DNA from: Pantoea sp. Mb-10
GTDB lineage: Bacteria > Pseudomonadota > Gammaproteobacteria > Enterobacterales > Enterobacteriaceae
NCBI RefSeq assembly: GCF_021272205.1
Contig: NZ_JAJSDX010000001.1
Span: forward strand, 558,001 to 622,000
DNA: 64,000 bases
Direction of reading: 5' to 3'
Shown: piece by piece, positions 40,974-50,907 of the stretch
Numbering within the stretch: position 1 is the first letter of the stretch
Layout: every line of letters begins with the position of its first letter
Notes under the pieces: model-generated
Database searches by the model: none
What the model was told of the DNA's origin: nothing
The model's input: only the letters and a program-made list of their open reading frames with translations
Program-made: the position numbers and the translations under genes

Positions 40974-41242
40974 GCCCGTACGCCGCAGCGGGGCGGATGA
41001 AACTGCCGTGCGGTTAGCGGGCGGAACCCGCTCAGAGCAATGCCGACTGAGCGGCCGGAACCCGTGCAGGGTTAAGTAAAGACCGGCATAGCGGGCCGGA
41101 ACCCGCTCACCCTTTACCGGCTTGAGCGGGCCGGACTCCCGCAGCGACTGGCCAGCGCCCTGGCCCCTATTCCCCATTGATGCGCGCTGCCCTTTCTGCC
41201 AGACTGACCGCCGCAATCCTTCCCGCTATCAGAGACATTTCC

Positions 41243-42622
41243 GTGACCGCTTTTTCTACCCTGACGCAACTGCCCGCCAGCCAGCTCGACAACCTGCGCG
41301 AGATGGGATTTGACGCCATGACGCCGATCCAGGCCGCCTCCCTGCCCGCGATTCTTGCCGGACGCGATGTCCGCGCGCAGGCGAAAACCGGCAGCGGCAA
41401 AACCGCCGCCTTTGGCATTGGTTTACTGCACCGCATCGACAGCAGCCGCTTTCACACCCAAGCGCTGGTGCTTTGCCCTACGCGCGAACTGGCCGATCAG
41501 GTCAGCAACGTGCTGCGTCAGCTGGCGCGCTTCACCCGCAATATAAAAATTCTGACCCTGTGCGGTGGGCAACCCATGAGTGCGCAGCGCGACTCGCTGG
41601 CGCATGCGCCGCATATTGTGGTCGGTACGCCGGGACGCATTCTCGACCACCTCAAGCGCGATAACCTGGATCTGGCGCAGCTGGATACCCTGGTGCTGGA
41701 TGAAGCCGATCGCATGCTGGAGATGGGCTTCCGCGACGACATGGAAGCGATCATCGGCTTCACGCCGGAAACCCGTCAGACACTGCTGTTTTCAGCCACC
41801 TGGCCTGACACTATCGCCAGCCTTAGCCAGCGTTTTCAGCGCGATGCGCTCGCGGTCGCCACCGAAGAGAAAACCGAGCTGCCCGCTATCGAACAACAGT
41901 TTTTTGAAGCCAGCCCCAGCGAGCGCAGCGCGTTGCTCTGTGCGCTGCTCAGCCAGCAGCAACCGGCATCGTGCGTGGTGTTTTGCAACACCAAGCGCGA
42001 GTGCGATGACATCGCCGCCGTGCTCAACGATCGCGGCATCAGCGCCGAAGCACTGCACGGCGATTTAGAGCAGCGCGACCGCGAGCGCGTGCTGATCCGC
42101 TTTGCCAACGGCAGTATCCGCGTGCTGATTGCCACTGACGTTGCCGCCCGTGGCCTGGATATCAAATCGCTGTCACTGGTGGTCAACTACCAGCTTGCCT
42201 GGGATCCTGAGGTGCACATTCACCGCATCGGCCGTACCGGGCGCGCCGGAGAGCAAGGGCTGGCAGTGAGCTTTGTCGCGCCAGACGAAATGGTGCGCGC
42301 CAACGCGCTGGAAGCGTACCTTAATCAAAAACTTCGCTGGGTACCCGCCGCTACGCTGAAAGGCAATAGCACGCAGCCGCTGCCTGCCACAATGATGACG
42401 CTTTGCATCGATGGCGGTCGTAAAGCGAAGATCCGCCCTGGCGACATTCTCGGCGCGTTAACGGGTGAAGCGGGCTTCCGTGGCGATCAGATCGGCAAGA
42501 TCGATCTGACGCCAACCCACGCCTATGTCGCGATTGAAGCCGCGCAGGCCAAAAAAGCGCTGATCAAATTAAAAGAGGGCAAGATCAAAGGCAAAAGCGT
42601 ACGCGCTATCCTGTTGAAATAA
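41243..42622 (+). CDS. dbpA: ATP-dependent RNA helicase DbpA
   Basis: DEAD-box helicase that acts in 50S ribosome assembly through hairpin 92 of 23S rRNA. 459 residues from the GTG at 41243, giving VTAFSTLTQLPASQL, which matches the E. coli start (MTAFSTLNVLPPAQL). Motifs in order: Q motif MTPIQAASLP, AKTGSGKT, PTRELADQ, DEAD in VLDEADRML, SAT, ARGLDIKS and HRIGRTGRAG. A C-terminal DbpA RNA-binding domain (MTLCIDGGRKAKIRPGDILGALTG) follows. An in-frame ATG at 41177 lies further upstream. Confidence 0.95.
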   Translation: MTAFSTLTQLPASQLDNLREMGFDAMTPIQAASLPAILAGRDVRAQAKTGSGKTAAFGIGLLHRIDSSRFHTQALVLCPTRELADQVSNVLRQLARFTRNIKILTLCGGQPMSAQRDSLAHAPHIVVGTPGRILDHLKRDNLDLAQLDTLVLDEADRMLEMGFRDDMEAIIGFTPETRQTLLFSATWPDTIASLSQRFQRDALAVATEEKTELPAIEQQFFEASPSERSALLCALLSQQQPASCVVFCNTKRECDDIAAVLNDRGISAEALHGDLEQRDRERVLIRFANGSIRVLIATDVAARGLDIKSLSLVVNYQLAWDPEVHIHRIGRTGRAGEQGLAVSFVAPDEMVRANALEAYLNQKLRWVPAATLKGNSTQPLPATMMTLCIDGGRKAKIRPGDILGALTGEAGFRGDQIGKIDLTPTHAYVAIEAAQAKKALIKLKEGKIKGKSVRAILLK

Positions 42623-42692
42623 CCCTTTTGCGCGGTGGCTCACGCTGCCGCGCGAAATTTCCCCTCCCCTCCCTGCATTTTTTCTCTTCTCT

Positions 42693-42700
42693 GCCGATAA
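42693..42700 (+). promoter_or_regulatory. sigma-28-type -10 (GCCGATAA) before cheV
   Basis: Exact FliA -10 consensus 48 bp before the cheV ATG. The matching -35 (TAAAGTTT) is not recognisable at the 11-bp spacing. Confidence 0.45.
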
Positions 42701-42747
42701 GTTAAACACTGCCCTTTTCTCCTGCCCGGATTTCGCTTGAGGCCACA

Positions 42748-43710
42748 ATGGATAATTTTCAAAAAGAGATCGATGAACGCGCCAACCTTGCGCTTTCTAA
42801 TAAATTCGAACTGCTGTTGTTTCGCCTCGGCTCCGATCGGCTGAAAGGCAAATCAGAACTGTACGGCATCAACGTCTTTAAACTGCGTGAAATTGTTCCG
42901 ATGCCGCCCATCACCCGCGCGGCAGGTATGAACTCTCCGCTGCTGGGTATGGCCAGCATTCGCGGTCAGTTTATTCCCGTGATCGATCTGCCTGCGGTAA
43001 CGGGCTGTAAGCCTGAGACCGGGCTTAATCTGCTGCTGGTCACGGAATATGCCCGCAGCACCCAAGCTTTTGCGGTGGAGTCGGTAGAGAATATCGTGCG
43101 TCTCGACTGGAGCCAGGTCCACACGGCGGAAGCGGGCATCAGCAGCCGCAACATCACCAGCATTGCCTGTCTGGACAGCGATGAGCAGACCAACAGTCTG
43201 GCGCTGGTGCTGGACGTTGAACAGATTTTGTATGACATCATTCCGTCGGTGCGCGGCGTCGAGCCGGGCGAAGAGACGGTGAAGAATTTCAACCTGAAGC
43301 CGGGCCAGGTGGCCATCGTTGCCGAAGACTCGAAAGTGGCGCGTCAGCTGCTGGAGCAAGGCCTGAAGAGCATGGGCATTCCCGCGCTGATGCATAACAC
43401 TGGCCTGGAAGCCTGGATTAAAATCAACGAGATGCAAAAAGAAGCGGCGGCGGCAGGCGAGTCAATTCACGACAAGATTGCGCTGGTGCTGACCGATTTA
43501 GAAATGCCGGAAATGGACGGCTTTACCTTGACGCGCAACATCAAACGCGATGAAACGCTGCGCCACATTCCGGTGGTTATCCACTCTTCGCTCTCTGGCA
43601 GCGCCAACGAAGATCACGTGCGGAAAGTGGGTGCCGACGGCTACGTGGCGAAGTTTGAGATCAATGAGCTGTCCAGCGTCATTCATCGCGTGCTGGCGAA
43701 AACCAAGTAA
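42748..43710 (+). CDS. cheV: chemotaxis coupling protein CheV
   Basis: 320 residues: a CheW-like coupling domain (about 15-165; FELLLFRLGSDRLKGKSELYGINVFKLREIV) and a receiver domain (about 185-320) with phospho-acceptor Asp250 in LVLTDLEMPEMDG. It links chemoreceptors to CheA with adaptation through receiver phosphorylation. A FliA-type -10 precedes it, an intrinsic terminator follows, and a chemoreceptor gene is next on the same strand. Confidence 0.94.
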   Translation: MDNFQKEIDERANLALSNKFELLLFRLGSDRLKGKSELYGINVFKLREIVPMPPITRAAGMNSPLLGMASIRGQFIPVIDLPAVTGCKPETGLNLLLVTEYARSTQAFAVESVENIVRLDWSQVHTAEAGISSRNITSIACLDSDEQTNSLALVLDVEQILYDIIPSVRGVEPGEETVKNFNLKPGQVAIVAEDSKVARQLLEQGLKSMGIPALMHNTGLEAWIKINEMQKEAAAAGESIHDKIALVLTDLEMPEMDGFTLTRNIKRDETLRHIPVVIHSSLSGSANEDHVRKVGADGYVAKFEINELSSVIHRVLAKTK

Positions 43711-43727
43711 TTTCTCTCTTTTTCATC

Positions 43728-43752
43728 AAAAGGCGCTCAGGCGCCTTTTTTT
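43728..43752 (+). terminator. intrinsic terminator of cheV
   Basis: AGGCGC-TCAG-GCGCCT followed by T7, with AAAA on the other side, 20 nt after the cheV stop. Confidence 0.88.
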
Positions 43753-43838
43753 ACGTCTGTCCCGCCTGAAACGCGCCATTTCACTTAGTTTCACACCGTG
43801 AATATCACTTATAGAAATGTGATAGAGATCTAAAAAGT

Positions 43839-43865
43839 TAAAGTTAAAACATTAGCAACCGATAA
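43839..43865 (+). promoter_or_regulatory. sigma-28 (FliA) promoter of the chemoreceptor gene
   Basis: TAAAGTTA, 11 bp, ACCGATAA: 7 of 8 matches in each half to the FliA consensus TAAAGTTT-N11-GCCGATAA. It lies 145 bp before the chemoreceptor ATG. Confidence 0.8.
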
Positions 43866-44009
43866 CTTAAAACGTTTGCTAGACCGTTTTTCAGACGGCC
43901 CCGCATCTCCATTTCATTTTTTTCCAATACAAAACAGTGACCTGATACGGATTGCATTGTGGCCTTTCCGTGATGAAAACATCAATTTTTGGCATTACAG
44001 GGAGAACAA

Positions 44010-45563
44010 ATGTTGAGCTTAAAGAATATGAAAGTTGGCATACGGCTGGGCATCGCCTTTGCGCTGGTGGTCACGCTGTTGGGCGTGGTCGGCGTCACGT
44101 CAATCATGAAAATCAACAACATCAAATCGGGCATTACGTCGATCATTGAAGATCGCTACGTCAAAGTCCGCTTGGGCTTCGATGTGCGTGATGGCGTTAA
44201 CGATCAGATTAAATACCTGCGTGGCATCGTGATCGACACGCTGCGCCCGCAGAACAATGTGCAGCGCTACCAGCAGCTCAATGAAGCCACCGAGCGCACC
44301 AATCGCGCGATGAAAAAAATTGAGGCGATTCAAGTCACGCCTATAGGGAAAAAGAAAATTGCCGGCCTGCTCACAGCCAGTAAGCTGTTTGAGCAGCAGA
44401 AAGAAGAGGTACTCAAGCTGGTGCGCGACGGCAAGCTCGACGACGCCAGCACTTACGTGCTGAAAAAAATCACCCCTACCCAGAATACTTACCTCACGCT
44501 TGCCGAGGCGTTTGCTAACTCGCAGTCGGATCAGCTACGTAACGAAGGCGCAAACATTATTGATGACGGATCAACCGCCATTGAGATTACGCTGATCTTC
44601 TCAGCGATCGCGATCGCTGCCGCCGTGGTGCTGGGCTTTATGCTGACGCGCTCTATCGTGCGTCCGTTGAATGAAGCGATCACCGTCGCGGAGAAAGTGG
44701 CAGCGGGCGATCTTAGCTCGCGCATTGAGGTGAATGGCAAAGATGAGACTGCGGTGCTGATGCAGGCGCTGCAAACCATGAACGATAACCTGCTGACCAT
44801 TGTGTCTAACGTGCGTGCGGGTTCTGACACCATTGCCGTGGCATCCAATCAGATCTCCAGCGGCAATATCGATCTCTCTTCCCGCACCGAGCAGCAGGCC
44901 AGTTCACTGGAAGAAACGGCGTCCGCCATGGAGCAGATGACCGCCACGGTGAAACACAACGCCGATAATGCGCGCGAAGCCAATCAGCTGGTCGCTACCA
45001 CCTCCACCGTGGCGCGTGAAGGCGGCGTGGTGATGGAGCAGGTGATTGAGAAAATGGAAGCAATTACCCTTTCTTCCAAGAAGATCGTCGATATTATCAG
45101 CGTGATTGACTCTATTGCCTTCCAGACCAATATTCTGTCGCTCAACGCCGCCGTGGAAGCGGCCCGCGCCGGAGAGCAGGGTCGCGGCTTTGCCGTGGTT
45201 GCGACGGAAGTGCGTAATCTGGCCCACCGCTCTGCTTCAGCGGCAAAAGAGATCAAAGTGCTGATCGAGGATTCGGTGGTGCAGGTTGATGAAGGTAGCC
45301 GCCTGGTGACACACGCTGGCTCAACCATCGGTCAAGTGGTCAACAGCGTGAATAGCGTGGCGAACATCATGAGCGAAATCACCATCGCCAGCAGTGAGCA
45401 GAGCAGCGGCATTAGCGAAATCAATCAGGCAATTACGCAGATGGAAGCCGTCACGCAGCAGAACGCCGCGTTAGTGCAGGAAGCGTCTGCCGCGTCACAG
45501 GCATTGCAAGAGCAGGCCGATCGCCTGGCCCAGTCAATGAGTGTGTTTAAGACCGCAGTGTAA
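44010..45563 (+). CDS. methyl-accepting chemotaxis protein
   Basis: 517 residues from the ATG at 44010 (GGGAGAA 4-8 nt upstream). Transmembrane segments at about 11-31 and 189-212 bracket a four-helix-bundle periplasmic sensor. A HAMP domain ([27 protein letters not shown]) and a signalling hairpin follow; the hairpin tip reads [41 protein letters not shown] apart from a VID variant. No NWETF-type C-terminal pentapeptide is present. The ligand is unknown. A sigma-28 promoter drives it. A repeat element follows its stop. Confidence 0.94.
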   Translation: MLSLKNMKVGIRLGIAFALVVTLLGVVGVTSIMKINNIKSGITSIIEDRYVKVRLGFDVRDGVNDQIKYLRGIVIDTLRPQNNVQRYQQLNEATERTNRAMKKIEAIQVTPIGKKKIAGLLTASKLFEQQKEEVLKLVRDGKLDDASTYVLKKITPTQNTYLTLAEAFANSQSDQLRNEGANIIDDGSTAIEITLIFSAIAIAAAVVLGFMLTRSIVRPLNEAITVAEKVAAGDLSSRIEVNGKDETAVLMQALQTMNDNLLTIVSNVRAGSDTIAVASNQISSGNIDLSSRTEQQASSLEETASAMEQMTATVKHNADNAREANQLVATTSTVAREGGVVMEQVIEKMEAITLSSKKIVDIISVIDSIAFQTNILSLNAAVEAARAGEQGRGFAVVATEVRNLAHRSASAAKEIKVLIEDSVVQVDEGSRLVTHAGSTIGQVVNSVNSVANIMSEITIASSEQSSGISEINQAITQMEAVTQQNAALVQEASAASQALQEQADRLAQSMSVFKTAV

Positions 45564-45802
45564 GGGCGGGTCGGACGCTGAGCGGGGGCCGGCCCGCTCA
45601 AGCCGGTACATTATGAGCGGGTTCCGGCCCGCTCAAGCCGGTTTTTAGTTGCGCGGGCTCGCGCATTAGCCGCTGCGCTGGTCCGGCTACTCAGCCGATA
45701 TGGCCCTGAGCGGGTTCCGGCCCGCTATGCCGGTATGACTATGAGCGGGTTCCGCCCGCTAACCCTGCGGGAGTTTCATCCGCCCCGCTGCGGCGTACGG
45801 GC

Positions 45803-46009
45803 AAAGGGCCGAGGGCGCGGCCCTTTGCAATCCGCGCCCTGCGCCAGCCTCCGCTGTTCCCTCACTCCGCCGCAACGGCCTCACGGACCGCGCGGATTCG
45901 CCATCCCTGGCTCATACCGCGCTCTCAGCGGCATCCCTGCCGCTTCGTCCTGGCCGTCACGCTCCGTTCGGCGCTCCGGATGGCGCTCAACACCGCCGCC
46001 TGTAAGGGC
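45803..46009 (+). repeat. repeat module B, copy 3
   Basis: 207 bp, the same length as copy 1 (8571-8777) with only a few differences by eye. Confidence 0.9.
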
Positions 46010-46266
46010 TTTTTTCTTTTTTCTGTCTGGGGTTGCCTGGGTGGCCGTAAACGGGTCTGCGAAGACAGTGGCTGGCTGGAAAAGACAGAAGACAGACATT
46101 AGAAACGGCTTCTGGTTAACACTTCGCGGGCGGGAGGTTGCTAAAAAGTCTTTTCAGCAACGCGCTGGCGTCTAAAGACCAAAAACGCGAAAAAAGGTTG
46201 TTACTTAACGCCGCGCGTGCACCTTAAAAATCTTACCGCCATGCGGCGGCTGCGAAAAAAGTCATG

Positions 46267-46490
46267 GCTTGCAGCGGGGGTTAATAGCGCCATCCCCACT
46301 CGCTGAACGAAGGAGGCCTTCCAGGGCGAGCGGCATGGATGCCGCGAGAGGCGGCGTTGAGCAGGAGCGAATCGACGCCGGTCCGTCAGGAAGGCTGAGG
46401 GAGTGAAGGCACCGCGCAGCGGCGAGCGGGGCTGGCGCAGGGCCGGGGAGTGCAGAGGGCGCGGCCTGGCGCCCTCTGCTCGGTCGCCGC
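46267..46490 (+). repeat. repeat module C, copy 3
   Basis: About 224 bp matching 9061-9286. Its terminal motif CCCTCTGCTCGGTCGCCGC is re-used twice more in the adjoining D array, at 46589 and (with one change) 46700. Confidence 0.88.
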
Positions 46491-46905
46491 TACGCGGCAA
46501 AAGCATCTGCCATTGCCATGGCGAACGAAAGATGCACCGTGCATCGCGCCAGCGAGAAAGCATCCAGCCGCTGCCTGCGGCGAACCCACCCTCTGCTCGG
46601 TCGCCGCAGCGCGGCAAAGGCACCTGCCAGTGCCATTGGCGAACGAAACACGCTCCGTGCTAGCGGAAAGCACCGCAGCCACTGCCCGTGGCGAATCTAC
46701 CCTCTGCTCAGTCGCCGCAACGCGGCAAAGGCACCTGCCACAGCCTATGGCGAACGAAAGTCGCTCCGTGCCAGCGAAAAGGCACCCTGCCGCTGCCTGT
46801 GGCAAAGGCACCTGCCACAGCCTGTGGCGAACAAAAGTCGCTCCGTGCCAGCGAAACGGCACGCCAGCCGCTGCCTGCGGCAAACGCCCCGCCACGGCCC
46901 GTGGC
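46472..46905 (+). repeat. tandem expansion in the D array of copy 3
   Basis: A block beginning CCCTCTGCTCGGTCGCCGC and continuing through GCGGCAAAGGCACCTGCCA and CGAACGAAA starts at 46472, 46589 and 46700, a period of about 111-117 bp. Hairpins such as GCCGCTGCCTGCGGC and GCCACGGCCCGTGGC are interspersed. Confidence 0.8.
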
Positions 46906-46909
46906 CCCC

Positions 46910-48199
46910 CTACTGCATTAACGAATACGCAATTGACGAAATCGCTAATAGCCCACTGATGGTCACAAACACGTTACTGATCTTTCCGCTGTACTGGCGC
47001 ATGGCGGGCACTCTGTGAATGGCATACATCGGCATCAAAAACAGAATCATCGCGATGATGGGGCCGCCCAAGGTTTCAATCATCCCGAGAATACTGGGAT
47101 TTAGCGTCGCCACCAGCCAAGTGGTGAGCAGCATAAATCCGCTCGTCAGACGATTCAGACGCTGCGGAGAAATCGACGTACCACGACTGCGCAGTGATTT
47201 CACGATGAGGCCGTTAAAGCCTTCACGCGCGCCAAGATAATGCCCCAAGAAAGACTTAGTGATCGCCACGATAGCCACAATCGGGCCAAGCCAGGCAATG
47301 ATGGGCGCGTTAAAGTGATTGGCCAAATAAGAGAGAATCGTGATGTTTTGCGACTTGGCCGCCGCAAGATCGGCGGGCGACAGGCTCAGCACACAGCTGA
47401 ACACAAAGAACATCACGGTGAACACCATCATCAGGTGAGCGCGAGCAAGAATGCGCGAACACCGTTTCTCGGCCCCGGCTCCGTACTCTTCACGTTTTGC
47501 CACGGCAAACGAAGAGATGATCGGGGAATGGTTAAACGAAAATACCATGACCGGAATGGCGAGCCACAGCGTCATTAAAATACCGTGCCCGCCGCTCTGC
47601 GCGGTGAGCGTCAGGGTGTCCAGCGCGGCGCCGTGCCAGTGCGGCACTAAATACGCGGCCATCAGCATCAATACGGCGACAAACGGAAACACCAGCACGC
47701 TCATGGCCTTAACAATCATCTGCTCACCAAAGCGTACCACCGTCATCATACCCACGATCAGCAGCAGAGAAAGCACGGCGCGCGGGGGCGGCACCAGGCC
47801 CAGCTGATGCTGCATAAAGCTCTCGACCGTATTGGTAATGGCGACGCTGTACATCAGCAAGATAGGATAAATAGCGAAAAAGTAGAGCAGCGTAATCAGC
47901 TTGCCTGCGCCGACGCCAAAATGCTCCTCAACCACATCGGTAATATCATCACCCGGCTGTTTGCCAGAGAGCACAAAGCGCGTTAGCGCGCGGTGCGCGA
48001 AGAAGGTCATTGGAAAGGCAAGCAGCGCCATGATGATCAGCGGAATTAAGCCGCCAGCGCCCGCATTAATGGGCAGAAACAGCACGCCGGCACCTACGGC
48101 GGTGCCATACAGACCCAGCATCCAAACGGTATCACTCTTGCGCCAGCGCTTTGCGCTGACCTCAACCGATCCCAGGGTATCGGTTTGTGCGTTGCCCAT
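46910..48199 (-). CDS. sdaC: serine transporter SdaC
   Basis: 429 residues from the ATG at 48199 (GGAGAGA upstream), the same length as E. coli SdaC and highly similar throughout (WMLGLYGTAVGAGVLFLPINAGAGG, VVRFGEQMIVKAMSVLVFPF, SFNHSPIISSFAVAKREEYG). It is an 11-segment inner-membrane serine:proton symporter of the HAAAP family. No serine deaminase gene (sdaB) is adjacent, unlike in E. coli. Open codons to 48379 lie upstream but do not resemble the family. Confidence 0.95.
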   Translation of the reverse strand: MGNAQTDTLGSVEVSAKRWRKSDTVWMLGLYGTAVGAGVLFLPINAGAGGLIPLIIMALLAFPMTFFAHRALTRFVLSGKQPGDDITDVVEEHFGVGAGKLITLLYFFAIYPILLMYSVAITNTVESFMQHQLGLVPPPRAVLSLLLIVGMMTVVRFGEQMIVKAMSVLVFPFVAVLMLMAAYLVPHWHGAALDTLTLTAQSGGHGILMTLWLAIPVMVFSFNHSPIISSFAVAKREEYGAGAEKRCSRILARAHLMMVFTVMFFVFSCVLSLSPADLAAAKSQNITILSYLANHFNAPIIAWLGPIVAIVAITKSFLGHYLGAREGFNGLIVKSLRSRGTSISPQRLNRLTSGFMLLTTWLVATLNPSILGMIETLGGPIIAMILFLMPMYAIHRVPAMRQYSGKISNVFVTISGLLAISSIAYSLMQ

Positions 48200-48604
48200 C
48201 ACTCTCTCCAAAATCACATGCTTCAGAAAAACACGACCCTCTACAGGCCGCAAACCCTGTTCACTGCGCGGGCACATGCTATACGTTTTTTCCGTGCGGC
48301 GGGGACTCAAACGCAAGCGTGACGTCACAAAGGCAACAAAAATGCACGATATGGCGATTAAATAATCAAAAATGCACAAATTACGCAGGCAATCGTTTGC
48401 TATACCTATTTCACCTTAGAGAGCGGCGGAGTGCAAGGCGGTATAGCAGGAAGGTCATCGCAGAAAGCGGCAGCGGTGTGCTGTTGCCGCAGTGGCATAA
48501 CGTCAGCAAGCGTGAAACTCTCCCGGTCACTCGCCTCTTGGTCATCAGCGTGCTGCGCGACGCTTAAGATGCACCACAGAGAAGAATGCCGGGAGAATGT
48601 CACC
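48200..48604. other. intergenic region upstream of sdaC
   Basis: 405 bp between sdaC and the glycosyltransferase stop with no credible gene. It holds a GTGACGTCAC palindrome (48319-48328), two AAAAATGCAC direct repeats (about 48339 and 48369), and a PurR-like GCAATCGTTTGC (48389-48400). These may be sdaC control sites, but none is convincing. Confidence 0.4.
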
Positions 48605-49600
48605 TCAGAATGCTCGCATCCTGAAGAGTGCATAAAGGAAATAGTAAGCTGTGAGCGTGTTCAAATTCATTATCACGTATTTTAATTTTTCATTTTTATT
48701 AAGCAGGATAAAAATACCTTTTGAATACTTCCCTCGCTTAATTTGATTAATCTCCTGACCAATGTCCGCAGAAGAAAATTTGGAGTGATACATTGCCGTA
48801 ACGATTTGCATATCCAGCGCCAGCACGCGCTTAGAAATGCCTTTCAGAAAATGATCAAGATCGCTATTTTGATACCTCTCTACCAAACCATCATAAAGTG
48901 CAATCAGCGCTTGTTTTCTGACTTTTAATTCACTGTATTGCACTTTTTTCTTGGAGAGCGATCCTGCGACATCTTCATAATGGTAAGCAGCACCGCGCGT
49001 CACAAGGAAATTATTCAGACAACTAAAAAATTTCAGATTAAACAGGAGATCCTCACTCATGGAGATGCCTTCAATAAAGCGCAGATCTAATTCTTCAATG
49101 ATCGCCCGGCGATAACATTTGTTGTGCAGGTAGCCAATATTATCGCTCATCTCCAGATCGCCCAATACGTAAGGGATCTCTTCTCCGTGGAAAAACCCCG
49201 CCATGGAGACCTTTCCAACGCGGCTATCATTGAGATTTCCCACCAGCATATCGACGCTTTCATTAGGCAAATCATCAAGATTCTGTTTGAAGAGCATTAA
49301 AAAATTATCATCAACCCAATCATCGGCGTCAAGGAACAGCACATAGTCGCCGCGCGCGCGCTGCAGCCCACTATTACGCGCGGCGCTGACACCACCGTTT
49401 ATTTGATGAATGACATTGATTTGCGGATAGCGGCTAAAGTCGTCCGCGATACGAGCGCTTCTGTCCGTGCTGCCATCATTGACGACCACCACTTCAAAAT
49501 TACTGTAGGTTTGATTCATTACGCTAGATAACGTGCGCCTGAGGGTTTGCTCAGCGTTATAAACGGGAATGATAATACTGAACAGTGGTTTTTCATTCAT
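48605..49600 (-). CDS. family 2 glycosyltransferase
   Basis: 331 residues with a GT-A fold: SIIIPVYNAEQTLRRTLSSVMNQTYSNFEVVVVNDGSTD at the N-terminus, then VSAARNSGLQRARGDYVLFLDADDW with the DxD metal site. It presumably transfers a sugar in exopolysaccharide or O-unit synthesis. The gene overlaps the upstream flippase by 4 nt. Base composition is visibly more AT-rich than the surroundings, especially the 3' third, suggesting horizontal origin. Donor and acceptor are unknown. Confidence 0.9.
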   Translation of the reverse strand: MNEKPLFSIIIPVYNAEQTLRRTLSSVMNQTYSNFEVVVVNDGSTDRSARIADDFSRYPQINVIHQINGGVSAARNSGLQRARGDYVLFLDADDWVDDNFLMLFKQNLDDLPNESVDMLVGNLNDSRVGKVSMAGFFHGEEIPYVLGDLEMSDNIGYLHNKCYRRAIIEELDLRFIEGISMSEDLLFNLKFFSCLNNFLVTRGAAYHYEDVAGSLSKKKVQYSELKVRKQALIALYDGLVERYQNSDLDHFLKGISKRVLALDMQIVTAMYHSKFSSADIGQEINQIKRGKYSKGIFILLNKNEKLKYVIMNLNTLTAYYFLYALFRMRAF

Positions 49601-50907
49601 GATAAACTCTCTTTGCTATCTGAGGTTTTGTAATGGGTTAATAACAGCCATAGTTTCCTGGGGTTGAAAAAAACTTGGTGAATCCGAATAACAGGTTGCG
49701 CCGAGAAGAAATAATTAAGCAGCGAGAATGAAACAAACTCCGTAATAACCACGCTCATCGCGGCACCGGTTAAACCGAATACAGGCACCAGTGCGACGGA
49801 CGAGGCAAGACAAACCAGTAACACCACAAAGGTCTTTTTGACTAAAAAGCGGTAGCCGTTGTACTTAATAATGAAACGGTCCATTAAGCTGCTTAGCACG
49901 CCGCACATAGCACCGACGCTTAGCAAGAGCGTGGGCGCAACGGCATCCAAATAAGCCTCGCCGTAGAAGTGGCGGATAAACCATCCCGAGAGCAGCCAGA
50001 TCGCTAAAATCACCACGCCCGAGACGCCGACCACCAGCAGGTGCAGTTTTTGCGCTTTGACAATCGACTGCGCATCATCGCGCTCGGCAAAAAATGCCGG
50101 GAAAAAGGAGGCCAGCAGCGCATTCGGTAAAAACACCCATGCGGTAGAGAGCGTCATCGCTACCGCGAAGATCCCCGCCTCTTTGACGCCGAGGAAATAC
50201 GAGACGCTGAGCTGGTTCACACGGGTATAAATGGCAATCGCAATCACTGAAAACACCAGCGAGATCCCCGATGCCAGCATATAGCGCGTATATTTTTTCA
50301 GGTGACGCCGCGGCGGCACGGCCACCGCATGACGCTGGTGGCGCATAAAGATCAAAAGCTTAATGCTGAAAGGCAGCAGCGTAGCCAGCACAATAGGGAT
50401 CGCCAGGTACTGCGGATTCAGCGCGTAATAGGAGATAAAGAAACGCACGCCCAGGCTTATCGCCAGCCCGATGACGTTGGCGATCACATTCAGACGCGCG
50501 TTGAGCATCGCCTCGTTATAAATATTCACCAGATCCAGCGAAGAGAAGAGGCACGCTAGCGCAGCCGCAATAACAAAGACCAGCGCGTCTCGGCTCCATG
50601 TCTCGCCCATGATAGCCATGCCACCCGCGGCTAACGCGCTGTAGATAACCATGACCAACATGAACGTGGTCATCATCAGGCGGATGCCGGATCGCCGGTT
50701 TTGCGCAATACGCTTGAGCAGAATGACATCGCTGCCCATAATCGCCACGGATTGAATAAACTGGAACACCAGCATGGCAATAGAAATAATGCCAAACGTG
50801 GTTGGCCCCACATACTTCGCCACATAAGACGTCACGAAGATTAAGCCAAATATTGCGATCAGCTTTTCAGCGATCATCCACATTGAATTCTTTAATTTAT
50901 CTTTCAC
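49597..50907 (-). CDS. polysaccharide flippase (Wzx/MATE-like)
   Basis: 436-residue membrane protein with 12-14 hydrophobic segments of the polysaccharide-transport (PST/MOP) type. The N-terminal half reads IAEKLIAIFGLIFVTSYVAKYVGPTTFGIISIA and the middle FAVAMTLSTAWVFLPNALLASFFPAFF. It would move lipid-linked sugar units across the inner membrane. It is paired with a glycosyltransferase but no polymerase or initiating transferase is nearby, so it may serve a single-unit modification or add to a system encoded elsewhere. Confidence 0.88.
   Translation of the reverse strand: MKDKLKNSMWMIAEKLIAIFGLIFVTSYVAKYVGPTTFGIISIAMLVFQFIQSVAIMGSDVILLKRIAQNRRSGIRLMMTTFMLVMVIYSALAAGGMAIMGETWSRDALVFVIAAALACLFSSLDLVNIYNEAMLNARLNVIANVIGLAISLGVRFFISYYALNPQYLAIPIVLATLLPFSIKLLIFMRHQRHAVAVPPRRHLKKYTRYMLASGISLVFSVIAIAIYTRVNQLSVSYFLGVKEAGIFAVAMTLSTAWVFLPNALLASFFPAFFAERDDAQSIVKAQKLHLLVVGVSGVVILAIWLLSGWFIRHFYGEAYLDAVAPTLLLSVGAMCGVLSSLMDRFIIKYNGYRFLVKKTFVVLLVCLASSVALVPVFGLTGAAMSVVITEFVSFSLLNYFFSAQPVIRIHQVFFNPRKLWLLLTHYKTSDSKESLS

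Larger units (their letters stand above)
39849..41165 (-). repeat. composite intergenic repeat element, copy 2 (inverted)
   Basis: Same module order as copies 1 and 3 but read on the minus strand: outer palindrome GGCCAGCGCCCTGGCC (41150-41165), A hairpins (to 40974), B (about 40770-40973), linker with an expanded 85-bp tandem array (40249-40769), C (40021-40248), D (39849-40020). It fills the space between two promoter regions, lldP leftward and dbpA rightward. Confidence 0.9.
45566..46909 (+). repeat. composite intergenic repeat element, copy 3 (A-B-L-C-D)
   Basis: Same orientation as copy 1, directly after the chemoreceptor stop. A hairpins (45566-45802), B (45803-46009), linker with one diverged 85-bp-type unit (46010-46266), C (46267-46490), and an enlarged D array (46491-46909) running up to the sdaC stop. 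The outer GGCCAGCGC palindrome seen in copies 1 and 2 is missing. It separates two convergent genes. Confidence 0.9.

Noticed and set aside
48319..48328. GTGACGTCAC palindrome as a CRP site for sdaC
   Set aside because: CRP needs TGTGA-N6-TCACA; here the half-sites are too close. It may be a site for something else.
48388..48402. PurR box (GCAATCGTTTGC)
   Set aside because: One mismatch in the core but poor flanks, and no purine-related gene starts nearby.
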